Assembly (NCBI GenBank): GCA_026874595.1
Contig: CM049312.1
Location: forward strand, 78,343,429 to 78,407,428
Origin: Sipunculus nudus
Lineage: Eukaryota > Annelida > Sipuncula > Golfingiida > Sipunculidae
DNA length: 64,000 bases
Direction: 5' to 3'
The position numbers were made by a program, and so were the translations under genes. Shown one piece after another: positions 24,278 to 35,915 of the stretch. Every line of letters starts with the position of its first letter. Position 1 is the stretch's first letter. The notes beneath the pieces were generated by a model. The model did not search any database, was not told the origin of the DNA, and saw only the letters and a list, made by a program, of their open reading frames with translations.

Positions 24278-24295
24278 GGCCCATGGGCCACTAGT
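24278..24295 (+). repeat. Candidate Helentron 3' terminus: palindrome plus CTAG-T
   Basis: The perfect palindrome GGCCCATGGGCC (24278-24289) is followed by A, then CTAG (24291-24294) and T. Helitron-type 3' ends have a short hairpin just before a CTRR end, inserted at a T. The preceding CAGCTGAGCGTCACGG resembles an abundant bivalve repeat end as I remember it. Confidence 0.5.
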
Positions 24296-24899
24296 CTTTG
24301 ACTTGTGCCGGGCTGAGTCTCGGTGATCTTGATGAGTTATATCTTATCCTTGAGGCTGAGCTCTTTAGGATTTTTTACGAGTTGTCGTTGAAGTCATTCT
24401 TACAGCATTGGTCTTAACACGAAGATGGTAAGATGTCGAACTCGTTATTACACCATCAAATTCTAAGTGTTATTTTTGGTTCATGCTTGATAATTTAAAT
24501 GTGATTTGTCACAGTTTTACTTTACTTGTCTTGATGTATACGTGTGGTGTCAGTAATGTTTGCCAAATTCCTCTTTTTTCAGTATGTTTAATGCTAATCT
24601 AACAGCCGCACTTAACATACCATGTAACGGACCATGGAGTCCAATATCTACTGATATGTACAGTTTGGCTTGTAGGTTAGGCGATATTATAAACAAGTTG
24701 TACTATGGCTGGGCTAATTATTCACGGGCTTTCCCACATTCCCGGTTAATTATTCACGGGCTATTATCCAAGTCCATGATGAGCTATAAGCGTGTCATCT
24801 GCTCAACGGGCCGAGGTCGCCACGAGCCAGTGGTTATGTTACTAGGACTCATATGAAGGTTGGGAAAAAAAAGGTGGTCATTGGTTTTTATAGTGGATG

Positions 24900-25305
24900 G
24901 TCTTGTTGCTAAATAATAGTCGACATAAGGAGAAATCGATCATTTAATTGATAATGCCAGATGTGATTGTATAGCGCTTAATCAACACTTTTAACCCCAA
25001 GACGCGCAGTATATGCTTAGTAATAACATCTTTCCAAATACGGAGAGGGCTTTCGTTCATATGGTGATTTACAACCTAAATTGCTGTATTGTTTTCTTAT
25101 ATCTGTGGGAGAATTCCTACAATAGAGCGCATGGTGCGGTGTTCATGTTTAATATTTTTTTCTACATTCTCCTTTAAGCAATATTTTTCTTTTTACTCAA
25201 TATGTTCAGATATGTGGACAGATGTATTGCATATTTGGTAGAAAAACAGTTATGGAATCGCTTGGTAGTATCTGATTGGCATTGTACTGGTGGTGGCTAG
25301 CTGTA
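24900..25305 (+). repeat. Paralogous flank without gene (flank C)
   Basis: From TAGTCGACATAAGGAGAAATC to ATTGTACTGGTGG this aligns with 1463-1845 (flank A) and 14980-15345 (flank B), sharing GTGGGAGAA.TCCTA.AATGGAGC-like and TATGTGGAC stretches. The synthetase exons expected upstream are absent; the Helentron is there instead. Confidence 0.7.
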
Positions 25306-26060
25306 AGCAGTAAACTTTTATTGTACTTTACCACATCTGCTCAATTCAAGCATTCTGTTATAAAATAAGCCCTTTACTTTTTTTATTGAACAAAAAGAAA
25401 CAACACAAATTGACATAAAACATGATACATAACACATATACCACTTAAAAAAATATAATACTTAATGTTTTGCATGGATATATTTGGTTGATTTTCTCTA
25501 AAAAAAATACTACCCAAATCTGTACCCATGCAATAGTATATATTATCTATTTACTATATAGTGATTAACAATAACAAAACATTTTACAAATATACTTGTA
25601 GCCTATACATAACTTTTTGTACATCAAATAGATAAGTTATTGCCTCCCCATGCGGTTAGACACAACTTATAAACCTGAAATGAAGTGTCAGTTAAAAGCT
25701 TAGTCTCACTCAAAATAATAACAACCCAATATTATGCAATCTAAGTGTAAAATTAAATTCAGGATAATTACATACTAATATTCAATATATCGATTCATAA
25801 CCCTCCTACATAATTAAATGTACAGTCTAATTATATACAAGCATAAAAAATAAGTTATGTTATATTTTGAGTACATTTAATGTCAAAATCAAGAGCTGAA
25901 TATAAAACATTTTATCATTGACCATTTTTCCTCATGTTTACCCATATTATTTCTGCTTTTTGCTATTTATTTTTCGATTGTATATATTTCTTTTATATAC
26001 CTATTAACTGTAATGAATGTTGGTTTTTGTTTATTACATCTACTCACATAGATATGTCTT

Positions 26061-26939
26061 TTAATCATCAAGGTAAAAAAAAATTAACCAGCTAATTTCA
26101 GAACATCCAAGCATAGCAGTTTCAGCTGTAAGTTGAAATGCTGCATCTAGTGAACCAAATGATTTCAACTTGGCAAGTACCTCTTTCCATAATAATTTAG
26201 AAAATTGCATCAACGTTTCTTTATCATTTTTGCAAAATGTGCAATGATCTGATTCAATAATGTTAATTTTATAGAAGAATGGGTTAAGAGTTAAACAGCG
26301 ATGAAGTATACGGAACTGGAAATATCTTAACTGAACTGAAATTGTCGAAGAGTAAATATTTGAGAATCCCTTGTACACAGCGACGTCTGACTCTAGTTCC
26401 AAGTCAGCCTTCCATTTGGCGACTGTATTTACTGGGTTTTCTACAATTTTTATTATCAAATGGTCATATACAGATTTGACGGGTTTCTTTAGACCAATAA
26501 ATTTAATAATATTGAGTACAGGTAGTGTTATTTGACTCTGGTCGTATTCTTGGCTAATGATATTTTTCCAACTCTCAGGTATACACCTGATTGGACCATT
26601 ATAATTTAAGAAATCAACTTTTAACTTGTGTATATGACAGAAAGTGTTATACTGCAGCCATGTAGCTTTAGATTGTACAGTCTCAATCAAATCAGATATA
26701 TGTATAACCCCAGCTGTGTACAGTTTCTTTATAAATATTACGTTCTCTTCCCTTTTAATGCAGGAGTTAAACCAAAGACATTGTGACATAATCTCATTAT
26801 AAGATGATGGAGCTTTATAGTGACACCAGTGATACATCACATCTTGCCAAAATCCAGATGGCTTCCTCATTATACTCTTCACATCTTCTGGTGCCAGGTT
26901 ACATTGAAAAGAATAATTACCAAGTTTCAAATAAGACAA
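26061..26939 (-). pseudogene. LINE ORF2 C-terminal segment
   Basis: In frame with the RT after one stop codon. It contains YFQFRILHRCLTLNPFFYK and DHCTFCKNDKETLMQFS, the C-x-x-C zinc-ribbon-like region usual after the RT in Tx1-like elements. The expected later Cys/His part (HLFYEC-like) is shortened here. Confidence 0.7.
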
Positions 26940-27014
26940 AACAAGCTGTTTCCATAAGTCATTATCAGGTTTGTTTGCTAAAGGTTTGATCCATGATATT
27001 TTAAGTGCAGCGTT

Positions 27015-28060
27015 TTAAGTCAATAGATGCACCATATTCAGCCCCCTTTTGTTTATATCAGATATTATAGTGTTTCTTTTTTCCAGCTCTCTTCTACGGC
27101 CCCCACATAAACTTGTACAACTTTTATCAACCCTATTAAAGATTTCTTTTGGGGGATTCGGTAGTACTGACAAGAGATGATTAAACTGAGAAATTATAAA
27201 GCTTTTTATGTTATTATCTTTCCAATCGGGGTCAATTTTCTTTGGGACCATACAGATAATAAACTTTTTTATTTTTTCTATTTTCGGTAAGTAATTGATG
27301 TGAATTAAATTTTGTAATGACGGGGTAATTGTAACACCAAGTATGTTTGTTTGCTCATTTGACCAAGTTAGATTCAATTTTTCTACCTCAAATTGTTCTA
27401 TATATCTGCCCCTTTTTAAAGGCATTGTTGTTGTTTTTTCTAGATTAATCCTGAAACCTGAAATATTACTAAATTCCTTCAAAACTTGTGGTGATTCTTT
27501 TACACTTTTGACATCTGCTAGAAACAAAACTGTATCATCTGCATATTGTGCAATTTTAAACATATTGTTTTTGAATGTGATACCCTTTATATTCTTATCA
27601 GATCTGATTGCATCAGCTAGTACTTCCACACATATTACAAATAAGTAAGGAGAAACAGGACATCCTTGACGAACCCCTCTAGAGACTGAGAAAAACTCAG
27701 AAGAGTACCCGTTATTAGTTGCACAACTGCTAATGTTATTGTACAGAGATTTAATCATACATATTGTGTTTAAGTCAATATTCATAATTTCTAATGCTGT
27801 ATATATATAGTCCCATTCTAACATGTCAAAAGCCTTTTCATAATCTATTGTCACAAGGTAAGATTCAAGATTCTTCTCATTCGCATGGTCAATCAAATTC
27901 AGAACTGTATTAATGTTTTCCCCAATATACCTTCCTTTAATGAAACCTGTCTGGTCGTCATGAATTAACTGTTTAATTATTTGATTAATCCTATTTGCAA
28001 TACATTTCGAAATAATTTTGTAATCACAATTTAACGATGAAAGTGATCTCCAGTTTTTTT
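27015..28060 (-). pseudogene. LINE ORF2 reverse transcriptase
   Basis: The frame is open from about 28050 through the ATG at 27896, so that ATG is not a true start. Early motifs are LNCDYKIISKCIANRIN and DDQTGFIKGRYIGEN. Then come VTIDYEKAFDMLEW (motif A Asp), GVRQGCPVSPYLF (motif B) and IAQYADDTVLF (YADD catalytic box). It ends at a TAA at 27017-27015, after which the same frame goes on into the C-terminal segment. Palm residues are intact; the breaks are upstream and downstream. Confidence 0.85.
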
Positions 28061-28303
28061 AAAAGTTGAAGGTTTTTACCTTTTTTGGGTAATAGTGTTA
28101 TTATTACTTGTCTCTGTGTGATAGGTAATGACCCTATTTCGAAACTATACTGAACAGAATCCATAAAATACCTTTTCAGGTCATTCCAAAAGGGTCATTA
28201 CCATTTGAAAAGGAATTTAAACTATTTAACAGTTCATTTTCTGTCAGTTCTATTGGCGAAGACGTCTTTTGACTTTTTTAATTTGTTAGATGTATATAAC
28301 TTC

Positions 28304-29662
28304 TCATAAAATTGTTTTTCTTTCTGTAGAATATTTTTTTTGCCCTGTTACTATCTTTCCATCAATGTTTAATTTGTTTATCACTTTCCTGTTGTAATTA
28401 CGTTTTTCTAAATTCAGGAAATATTTAGTTGATTTCTCCCCCTCTTCAAACCATCTTACTTTACTTCTAAGGATAGCACCATTGTTTTTTTCTTCCATTA
28501 GTTTATTTAATTTCTGTTCAATTTCTTTGGTCTGAGTTACTATATTCTCATTCTGAGTACTGTCTTCTCTTAACTTTATTAAATCATGTTCTAATATAGA
28601 AATTTGAATTTTAATAGATTTTTGTTTAAATATACCATAAGTTATACTTGTTCGCCTTATGGCAGGTTTGATAGTATCCCATAATAAAGCTGGGTTTGCA
28701 TCTTTATTATCCTCTGCTGTTGTTTGTATACAGGTTTTAATATTCTTTATAAATTCTTCATCATTCAGTAACGAAACATTGAATTTCCAGAAGCCAGGGC
28801 CTCTTCTGTTTTCTATATGTTCAATTTGAAGATCGATAGCAGAGTGATTACTTTTAAATCCTGGAAGAATGGAAGCAGTCTTTGTGCATTTAATTAGATT
28901 TTTAGATATAAGAAAATAGTCTAGCCTGCTTGCAGTAAAACTAGGGTTATGACGAGACCTTGTATATTGATTTTTGTTTGGATTGAGATGCCGCCATACA
29001 TCAATTAAATCCAATTCATCCATCCATTCTTTAATAGACTGAGTAACATAATTCCTTACGACAGCTTTGCTTGTTCTATCAATCTCTGGGTTTAAAACTA
29101 TATTCCAGTCACCTGCAGTTATATTACATTCATTGTTGCTGTTGTCCATTTTATCAAAGATATGTGAATAAAAATCTATATTTGGTGTATTTGGTCCATA
29201 AATATTTGTCAAATTAAATCTATAACTGCCTATAGTAATATCATTTATGATTATCCTACCATCCTCATTTTTATAGATATTATGTATATCATGTGATACC
29301 TCGTTTTTTATTAATACTGCCACACCTCTGGTATTTGAACTGCCATGATTAAACATTATCGTGTGCCCCCATTCTGCTCTCCACTGAGCTGCAGTAGCTG
29401 GAGAGCTGTGGGTTTCCTGTAGAAATATTATTGTGTGATCCTTTTGTTGAAGCCAATAAAATACCGGTCTGCGTTTGTTATAATCATTCAAACCTCTAAC
29501 ATTAAGAGAGAGTATGCTTATTTCACACGTGTATCCGAAAGAGAGGAAAGAGAAAAAAAATATATGTATACACAGTAGTGCAGATACTTTTCCTGGATAT
29601 AATTTACAGAAATATGTGGCAATAAGCAAGCAAAAAAAAACCAAGTCTAATGTGCGAGACAT
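28304..29662 (-). pseudogene. LINE ORF2 endonuclease and linker
   Basis: The domain proper starts at about residue 50: ISILSLNVRGLNDYNKRR (Asn box), then IIFLQETHSS (catalytic Glu), NTRGVAVLI, then TAGDWNIVL (D-x-N), SRLDYFLIS, and NHSAIDL near the end of the fold. These are the AP-like EN boxes in Tx1/L1 form. The linker after them is Lys/Glu-rich. The frame ends at 28304 after a T-run slip; the adjacent frame continues with YEKLYTSN-like sequence. Confidence 0.8.
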
Positions 29663-29896
29663 GGTATAACCATGAAAACATACCTATGCAGTTATTTGTG
29701 TAAAACAAGATAAAACCTGGCAAAATTAAAAGTAATGCATAAGTTGACAAAATATATGAATGGCGTAGCCTCTCGCTAAATACGTATATAGAAAATGTAG
29801 CTACATGTAACACCAACAATGCCGATATGTTAATATTATATCCGAAGATTAGGTGTGTTCGATTTTCGGTGACAGATATAACCCCATATATAAATG

Positions 29897-29898
<2 letters not shown>

Positions 29899-29958
<60 letters not shown>
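29899..29958. repeat. (TA)n microsatellite
   Basis: About 30 TA units, immediately before the unit that begins ATGGAATAGATTTTG. A shorter tract is in the same place (33602-33625) before copy 2. Confidence 0.95.
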
Positions 29959-29960
<2 letters not shown>

Positions 29961-30157
29961 GGAATAGATTTTGAAATGATCATAAAAAGTAGCCGGTTTT
30001 AATGTGTACTTTGGCAGGAGTCTGCACTTTACATATAAAAGTACAGAAAAAAAACTCACAATGAATGTTAATTGGTCCGTGAAGAGGCAGGTTGAGAAGA
30101 ATCACATAAAGAAATATGTGATATGCGTCCATGAATATTAATTGGCCGACCACATCA

Positions 30158-30302
30158 ATGGACGAGCGGCTACTAAAGAAACTAGGAGACTATGATTTTG
30201 TCCGTGTTCTCTGGTCTGATCTTCACTGCCTGCAACGAAGTATCCATATACCCCAGAAAAAATGTACTGCACGTTCTAGAACCTGGATTTTATACTTATA
30301 TG
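30158..30302 (+). pseudogene. Dead exon 1 of a synthetase copy
   Basis: It aligns base by base with exon 1 of copies 1 and 2 (YDFVRVLWSDLHCLQRS is recognisable). An extra base in the run ACCCCAGAAAAAATG shifts the frame, so the second half is read in the neighbouring frame (LEPGFYTYM). The donor GGTGAG is now GAGAGAG, so it cannot splice as the others do. Substitutions include Gly to Cys after DLH and Gly to Ser in QRG. The TATA position (29982) reads ATAAAAAG. No exon 2 follows before copy 2. Confidence 0.85.
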
Positions 30303-30803
30303 AGAGAGTTGTTATTCACACCTTTGATCGCTAGAAGATCCCCTTTGAATTTAAAGAAATCTAGGAATTTGATAATGCAGGCTTAGTAGCGAAAACCGGT
30401 GCCGAATCTACACCGAGACTCCCTCTTGGGCCAAAATTTTATTGTTCTGAGGATTCGCCTTTCCCTTCTTCCTGAATTTTTTATTTGAAGATGAAGTCCG
30501 TGGAAATGTTGATAATTAATGTTATAGCACAATTATAAAATCCACTATCCGCCCCTGTAATGTTAATGATAATTTTTATTTTTTTTAAATGATTAGTTAA
30601 TTCAAAAATTCAGTGAAGAATGTTGAATAAGTAGCGCCATTTCGACCCTCTGACATCAGATACTCTATGTCCAGCGTACTGTCATGTAAGGCTTACCAGC
30701 TAAACATAATTAAATGTCTACTAGCTGAGTCATGTATGTACGGCTACGCCAGTAGCCACTAACATTTATGTATACACCCACAGAGAAGTTATTCGAACGA
30801 AGG

Positions 30804-30807
<4 letters not shown>

Positions 30808-30852
<45 letters not shown>
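30808..30852. repeat. (TA)n microsatellite
   Basis: TA run with one interruption, inside unit D and next to the GAGTCC-rich element. Confidence 0.9.
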
Positions 30853-31335
30853 CAATGATGTATTCGATTCGCACCATCGGAGACCGAGTCTGTGTTCAAG
30901 TCCTGGACCGAGTCCGAGTCCCTTAGGTTCGAGTCTGAGTCTGTTCGAGTCCAAGTTTACCTTCTTCGAGTCCGAATAATTCGGTATCCGACTTCAATTC
31001 AATCTCTTGATTAAAAAGAAAAACATTTGGAGATCATCATTGAGTTATGCTAGTACATGGCTTTTAATTGAATGTGATAGTACTATATTATATCATTGAA
31101 TGTTATTATGTTGCTTCCGATTCAGAGTTATTAGGATAACATATAACATAGTTTTTTTATTAATATTTTGTTTGTATTTCGCGCATATATATAAATAAGT
31201 TTTTGTGACATATGGCAGTTTTTTTTTTCCTTATACCTCCTAGTGCGAGAACAAGTCGGAGCCCCAGACCACCGAGTCCGAGGCCATAAAAAGGTGGACT
31301 CGAATCAGGACTTGAGACATACATCACTGATTAAT
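30852..31335. mobile_element. GAGTCC-rich inverted-end element, left copy
   Basis: It begins ATATCAATGATGTA and ends TACATCACTGATTAATA, an imperfect inverse. Both end regions are rich in GAGTCCGAGTC-type motifs. The partner at 34413-34925 is at the same place in unit E. No coding frame is seen. Confidence 0.55.
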
Positions 31336-33600
31336 ATGTTATAATTCAGCTACCCTTCTTTGTATTGTATTTCTCACTACTGTTTGTAAGATATTTATGT
31401 TAACCCCTCAAATAATCTCGGATGTTGCAAGAATAAAAGTCAATAATAATATTTTGGAAACAGGGACACATAATATAATAGTAGAATGAAACATAAACAG
31501 TAGACAAATCCTACACCCCTAGAGGGATTGTGGTCACAATATGAGCTATATAAACTAGATTTAATTCAAACTAATTTAAGATTACTATGCCATAGCCCAT
31601 CATCAGTCGTATCCGAAAAAATATTAGGCTATTGCTTACTGGCATTGTTTGGTTGGTGTATTTGTAGAAGAAGTATATTATCAATTTATCATTTGCCCTT
31701 GATCACCAGTTTAGTTTCATTCCAAAAAAAAGACAGATGGTGCTGCAATTTCACCTAAAGGCTATAGCTTCAGGATGAATGCGCTGCAAAAGACCCTTTG
31801 AAAAAATAATTTTTCATTTCTCATATTTTATGGGGCAAATCTGCAAAATTACCCCCTTAGGACACACTTGACATTATCACGGACAGTGAAAGACCACAAA
31901 TATGAATATCTAAAGCGCGGGCACAGAGTAATTCATGACGTATTTGGAGTGGGACTACCATCAATCATAATAGAGATTAAATTATGCATTTTGCGACAGT
32001 AAATAATATTTATGGTGTTGAAAACAGGTATGTCAAGTTATGATCAATACATATCGCGGGGAACTGCGGATGTTTCAAAAAATCTAATTCTCGCATTGGA
32101 TTACTCTTTAAATACTAATAGTGGTTATATTAATTATTTGTGTTAGACTGCGTTTCGGGTTTGAATTTGAAAAAAAAAATTATAACAATTAAGTGAGTAA
32201 AGGACTTGTGTACTAGTGTATTACATTTGTATCTTGGACTCTCTGTAATGGATTTTAATTTTGCTTCGGAGGATGATTAGATAGGAACGGATAAGGAACA
32301 TTACCTGGTGATCTTCACCTAATATATTTATTTCTTTCAACTTGCAACATTTTGTACTCATTGTGTAAATCCTTTAAATGTGTGCTTGTAAATGTGCTCT
32401 AGGGGGGGGGGGTTAAACCCATCCACCCACCAGATGTCACAGGCTAGGATGAGTCTGTCTAGACACATTTTTAAACATTGTGGTTCGTGTGTATGTTACG
32501 CCCTGTTTACGCTGATAATAATCCTTCAGGTACGAAAAGTAAGAAAGATGAGGCATCAGACCGCGGTGACGCGATGTTCAGTACCTTCACACTGCCAGGG
32601 GTCACACCTCAAATCTGTCACAAACACAAACGTAGTCTGCATTTATCTTTTTGTTTTTTTTTTTCGTTCCTGTTCATTGTTTAAAACGTTATACCGTTCA
32701 ACGCACACGCACAAGTCACATGTTTTTTCTGACTACACGTAACCTCTTACAATCAGACTTCATCCTCTAATCAAATGAAGCAGGCCGGCAAAAAGGGGAT
32801 AGGAAGGACAAGAGCAAACTCCAGACTATATACACATTAGAAACAAGCCTGCCTTCAAAGGATAATGAGAATAGTTAAATTCTGTTGGTTTGACACAGAC
32901 AAGCAACTATCACGCAGGGGTAAGATCTATTGAAGAAAATACGCCCCTGCAACTATTCATGCAAAAAGTCTGGCTATCTCCCACGCGCGGTTCATTTATG
33001 AGCAAATAATTAGAGAGTGAAATTTGGCTTTAATTAAGGTGGACCCTATATCACCTGTGAATACACGACTCAGTGGGCATTTATAATGAACTGGAACAGC
33101 TGCTTGAGTCGTGACACACATAAGTTATACGGGGAAATATAATGCAAAGGCCATCCTTCTCATAACACCGTTGTCCCGATAAACAGCCGGTAATAGCCTA
33201 ATATAAGGCTTTGGGTGATTAATTAACACAGCGGCGTAAATTCATCTCTATGGTAACAAAGTCATTTCCACTGCCCCTTACGAGTATGATATCGTCAAAC
33301 AACCCGTTGCAGACACGCTTTTATATTCACGCGGTCAGAAATTCAATAAACATGGATTTAACAATATGCTGAGTAACAATTGAATTTTTCTCGTGTTGTT
33401 AAGGTGTAATTGTTCTTGTTTGTTTTATGTGACGGCGTAACTGTAGGCCATTCGATGCTAAAAATAATGAAAATAAATGCGGTCTCATCATTATTGCACT
33501 CTGAAATGTAGATAGGCTTTGATCACAAAGGGACAAATTAACGCTAACACTATGTGTGCCAATCACATGTGGAGAACAATAAAATATAGAGAAATAAAAT
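31336..33600. other. No gene seen; remainder of unit D
   Basis: Non-coding DNA. The segment near 32526 is discussed as a possible exon relic with its counterparts at 35922 and 9192. At 33065-33115 an inverted CACGACTCA...TGAGTCGTG pair can form a hairpin. Confidence 0.4.
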
Positions 33601-33652
33601 TATATATAATATATATATATATATAATGGAATAGATTTTGGAATTACCAATG

Positions 33653-33660
33653 TATATAAG
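33653..33660 (+). promoter_or_regulatory. TATA box of synthetase copy 2
   Basis: TATATAAG in TGTATATAAGTAG, identical to copy 1 over 13 bases, 174 nt before the ATG. Confidence 0.7.
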
Positions 33661-33826
33661 TAGGCGGTTTTAATGTGTACTTTGGCAGATGTCTGCACTT
33701 TATGCATAAAAGTACAGAAAAAAATCACAATGAATATTAACTGGTCCGTGAAGAGGCAGGTTGAAAAGAATCACATAAAGTAATATGTGATATGTGTCTA
33801 TGAATATTGTTTGGCAATTCACGACC

Positions 33827-33971
33827 ATGGACGGGCGCTTACTGAAGGAACTCGAAGACTATGATTATGTCCGTTTTATCTGGTCTGACCTTCATGGTCT
33901 GCAGCGAGGTATTTATATACCCAAGAGAAATGTACCGCGCGTTCTAGAACATGGCATTTATACTTATTTAG
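33827..33971 (+). CDS. Glutamine synthetase I-type (lengsin-like) copy 2, exon 1
   Basis: Same length (145 nt), phase and content as copy 1 exon 1; it encodes MDGRLLKELEDYDYVRF and the SDLHGLQRG signature. The ATG at 33827 is in ACCATGG context, a strong Kozak form. The in-frame ATGs at 33794 and 33800 are weak. The donor is G|GTGAGT at 33971/33972. The intron to 39074 is 5103 bp. It is the right-hand member of the exon 1 duplication. Confidence 0.85.
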
Positions 33972-34412
33972 GTGAGTTGTTATTTACACTTTTGAGCGCG
34001 AGAGGATCCACTTTGACTTTAAAAAAATCTAGGAATTTAATAATGCAGGCTTATTGGCGGAAGCCGGGACCGAATTTACACGCCTCTCCATCCTTCCTGG
34101 ACCACTTTACCTGAAGAAGAGGTCCTTTGTGACGTTGCTAATTTGAGTTATGGCACAATTATAAAATCCACTCTCCGCCCTTGTAATGTAAATGACAATT
34201 TTTACTTCTTTTACCGAGTAGTTAATTCACAAAAGAACATGAAATAATTTCGATCCTCTGACATTAGACAGTTTATGTCCAGCGCACCGTCATGTCAGGC
34301 TTACCAGCCCAACATAAATGTCTAACAACCGAGTCATGTATGCACGGCTACGCCCGTAGCCACTACAATTTATGCAAACGTACATAACGAAGTTACTCAA
34401 ACGGAGATTAAA

Positions 34413-34925
34413 TATCAATAATGTTGTCGGGTCAGACTATCCGAGACCGAGTTCGAGTCCTTGAGGTTTGATTCTAAGTCTGTCTGAGTCTAAGTTTAAC
34501 TTCTTCGAGTCCGAATTATTAGGTATCCGACTCCAATTCAATCGTTTATTAATAAATGGAGATGATCATTGAGATTATCAAGTTAATTGTTATGTCAGTT
34601 TACAAGCTTTTACTTTAATGTTATATTACTATATTATCATATTGAATGTTATCATTCTGCTCCCGATATAGAGTTATCATAACAAATCATATAGTTTTTT
34701 AAATTAAAAAAAAATTGTCGTAGTTCGCTCATTTACAATGTATACAAGTGTTTATGACATATCTCATTTTTTTCTGCTGGACTCAGGATGGACTTGGCCT
34801 GATTTCTCGAGTCCTTATACCTCCTAGTCCGAGACGAAGTCGGAGCCCTAGACCATCGGGTCCGAGGCCATGAAAAGGTGGACTCGAATCCAGACATGAG
34901 TCATACATCACTGATTAATATGTTA
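34413..34925. mobile_element. GAGTCC-rich inverted-end element, right copy
   Basis: Same ends (ATATCAATAATGTTG and TACATCACTGATTAATA) and GAGTCC motifs as 30852-31335, at the same relative place. The insertion therefore came before the D/E duplication. Confidence 0.55.
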
Positions 34926-35915
34926 TAAATCATCTCAAAGGCTGCAATATTCCACCTTGAATGGTATCTGTTTATACTGTGTTCCAAAGGGACTGCAAAA
35001 AGAATGTTGACTATAGCGTGATTTAGTTCATAGGAGTTGTCGAAATGATAACAGGTGCCACATGCAGTTAACTGGGGACATAACGGTGGGAACAGTTAGA
35101 GAAACGGTGCTTAACTCCTCTGTAAATACCCAAGCTTCGATAATGCCCGGTTTTGGTTTTGCACAGTTATGGATGATGTCATGTCCTAAGGGGCTCTTTT
35201 GTCATATCTCCCCTTAGAGCTTGAGAAATATGTCATTATTTTCATTAAGTACCTGCATGTAGCAGCACCATCTATCAAGAGATTCGGAATTGTATCAAGT
35301 TAACGGCATGGGATCGAACTCCGGTCTATGGAAAACTGAATGAGGGCGGGCGGATCAAGATGGGATCACATTCTAATACAGTCGATGGTTCGTCCATTAA
35401 GAAAATAAGAAATATATCAACAACAGTAACTTTAGCATGGGCCTGTTTGGAGTAGGATAGGGCCCTGTTAATATGCGGTTGAAAATACCAAGTTCAAATC
35501 TAGCGGTTGAGGTGGTTTTAAATAATCCACTTAAAGGGAGAGGTTACCCTTCTCTCATTGTATTTTTCACCACCATTTGTAAGGTATTAATGTTAACCCC
35601 TCAAATAATCGTGGATGTTTCAATCAGTCATATAAATCATGGATTGTTTTCATATTTCGGAAAGACAATTTGTTAGCAGAATGAAACATAAAAATGGACC
35701 AATCCTGCACCCCGAGAAGGTCTGCGGTCCGTTACGATCTATATAAACGAGATTTAGCTCAAACTTGTGGAAAATTACTATGCCATTAACCCATCCTCCG
35801 TATCTGGTAAACACCACATGTCACAGGCTAGGATCAGTCTGTCTATTTTTAGACACATTTTTAAACATTGTGGTTCGCGTGTATGTAACGCTCTGTTAAC
35901 GCTGATAATAATCCT

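Larger units (their letters stand above)
17583..24294 (+). mobile_element. Decayed autonomous Helentron (Helitron superfamily)
   Basis: On the + strand, broken by frameshifts and stops, are the parts of an animal Helentron in order: a cysteine-protease-like N-terminal domain (17583-18011), a basic coiled repeat region (18317-19034), zinc-finger and Rep regions (19108-20660), a Pif1-like helicase (about 21560-22920), and a fused endonuclease (about 23060-23738). A palindrome followed by CTAG-T at 24278-24295 is a plausible 3' terminus. The 5' end is not located; 17583 is just the first recognisable codon. Members replicate by a rolling-circle-like mechanism using Rep tyrosines and the helicase. 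This copy is dead. Confidence 0.85.
25372..29660 (-). mobile_element. Tx1/L1-like LINE, broken ORF2
   Basis: Minus-strand non-LTR retrotransposon with EN (about 29515-28850), RT (about 28050-27015) and a C-terminal Cys/His segment (26939-26061), then about 690 bp of AT-rich 3' UTR ending in AATAAAAAAAG (complement of 25372-25390). No ORF1 is seen. A (TA)n tract abuts its 5' side. Frame breaks near 28320 and 28060 and a stop at 27017-27015 show it is inactive. Confidence 0.85.
29958..33000 (+). repeat. Segmental duplication, left member (unit D)
   Basis: It aligns in order with 33622-36400: promoter region, exon 1, exon 1-flanking intron, GAGTCC-rich element, the AATCCTTCAG segment near 32520, and the AGGCCGGC segment near 32782. 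Only exon 1 is included; exon 2 is not. Unit D carries the dead exon. Confidence 0.75.
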
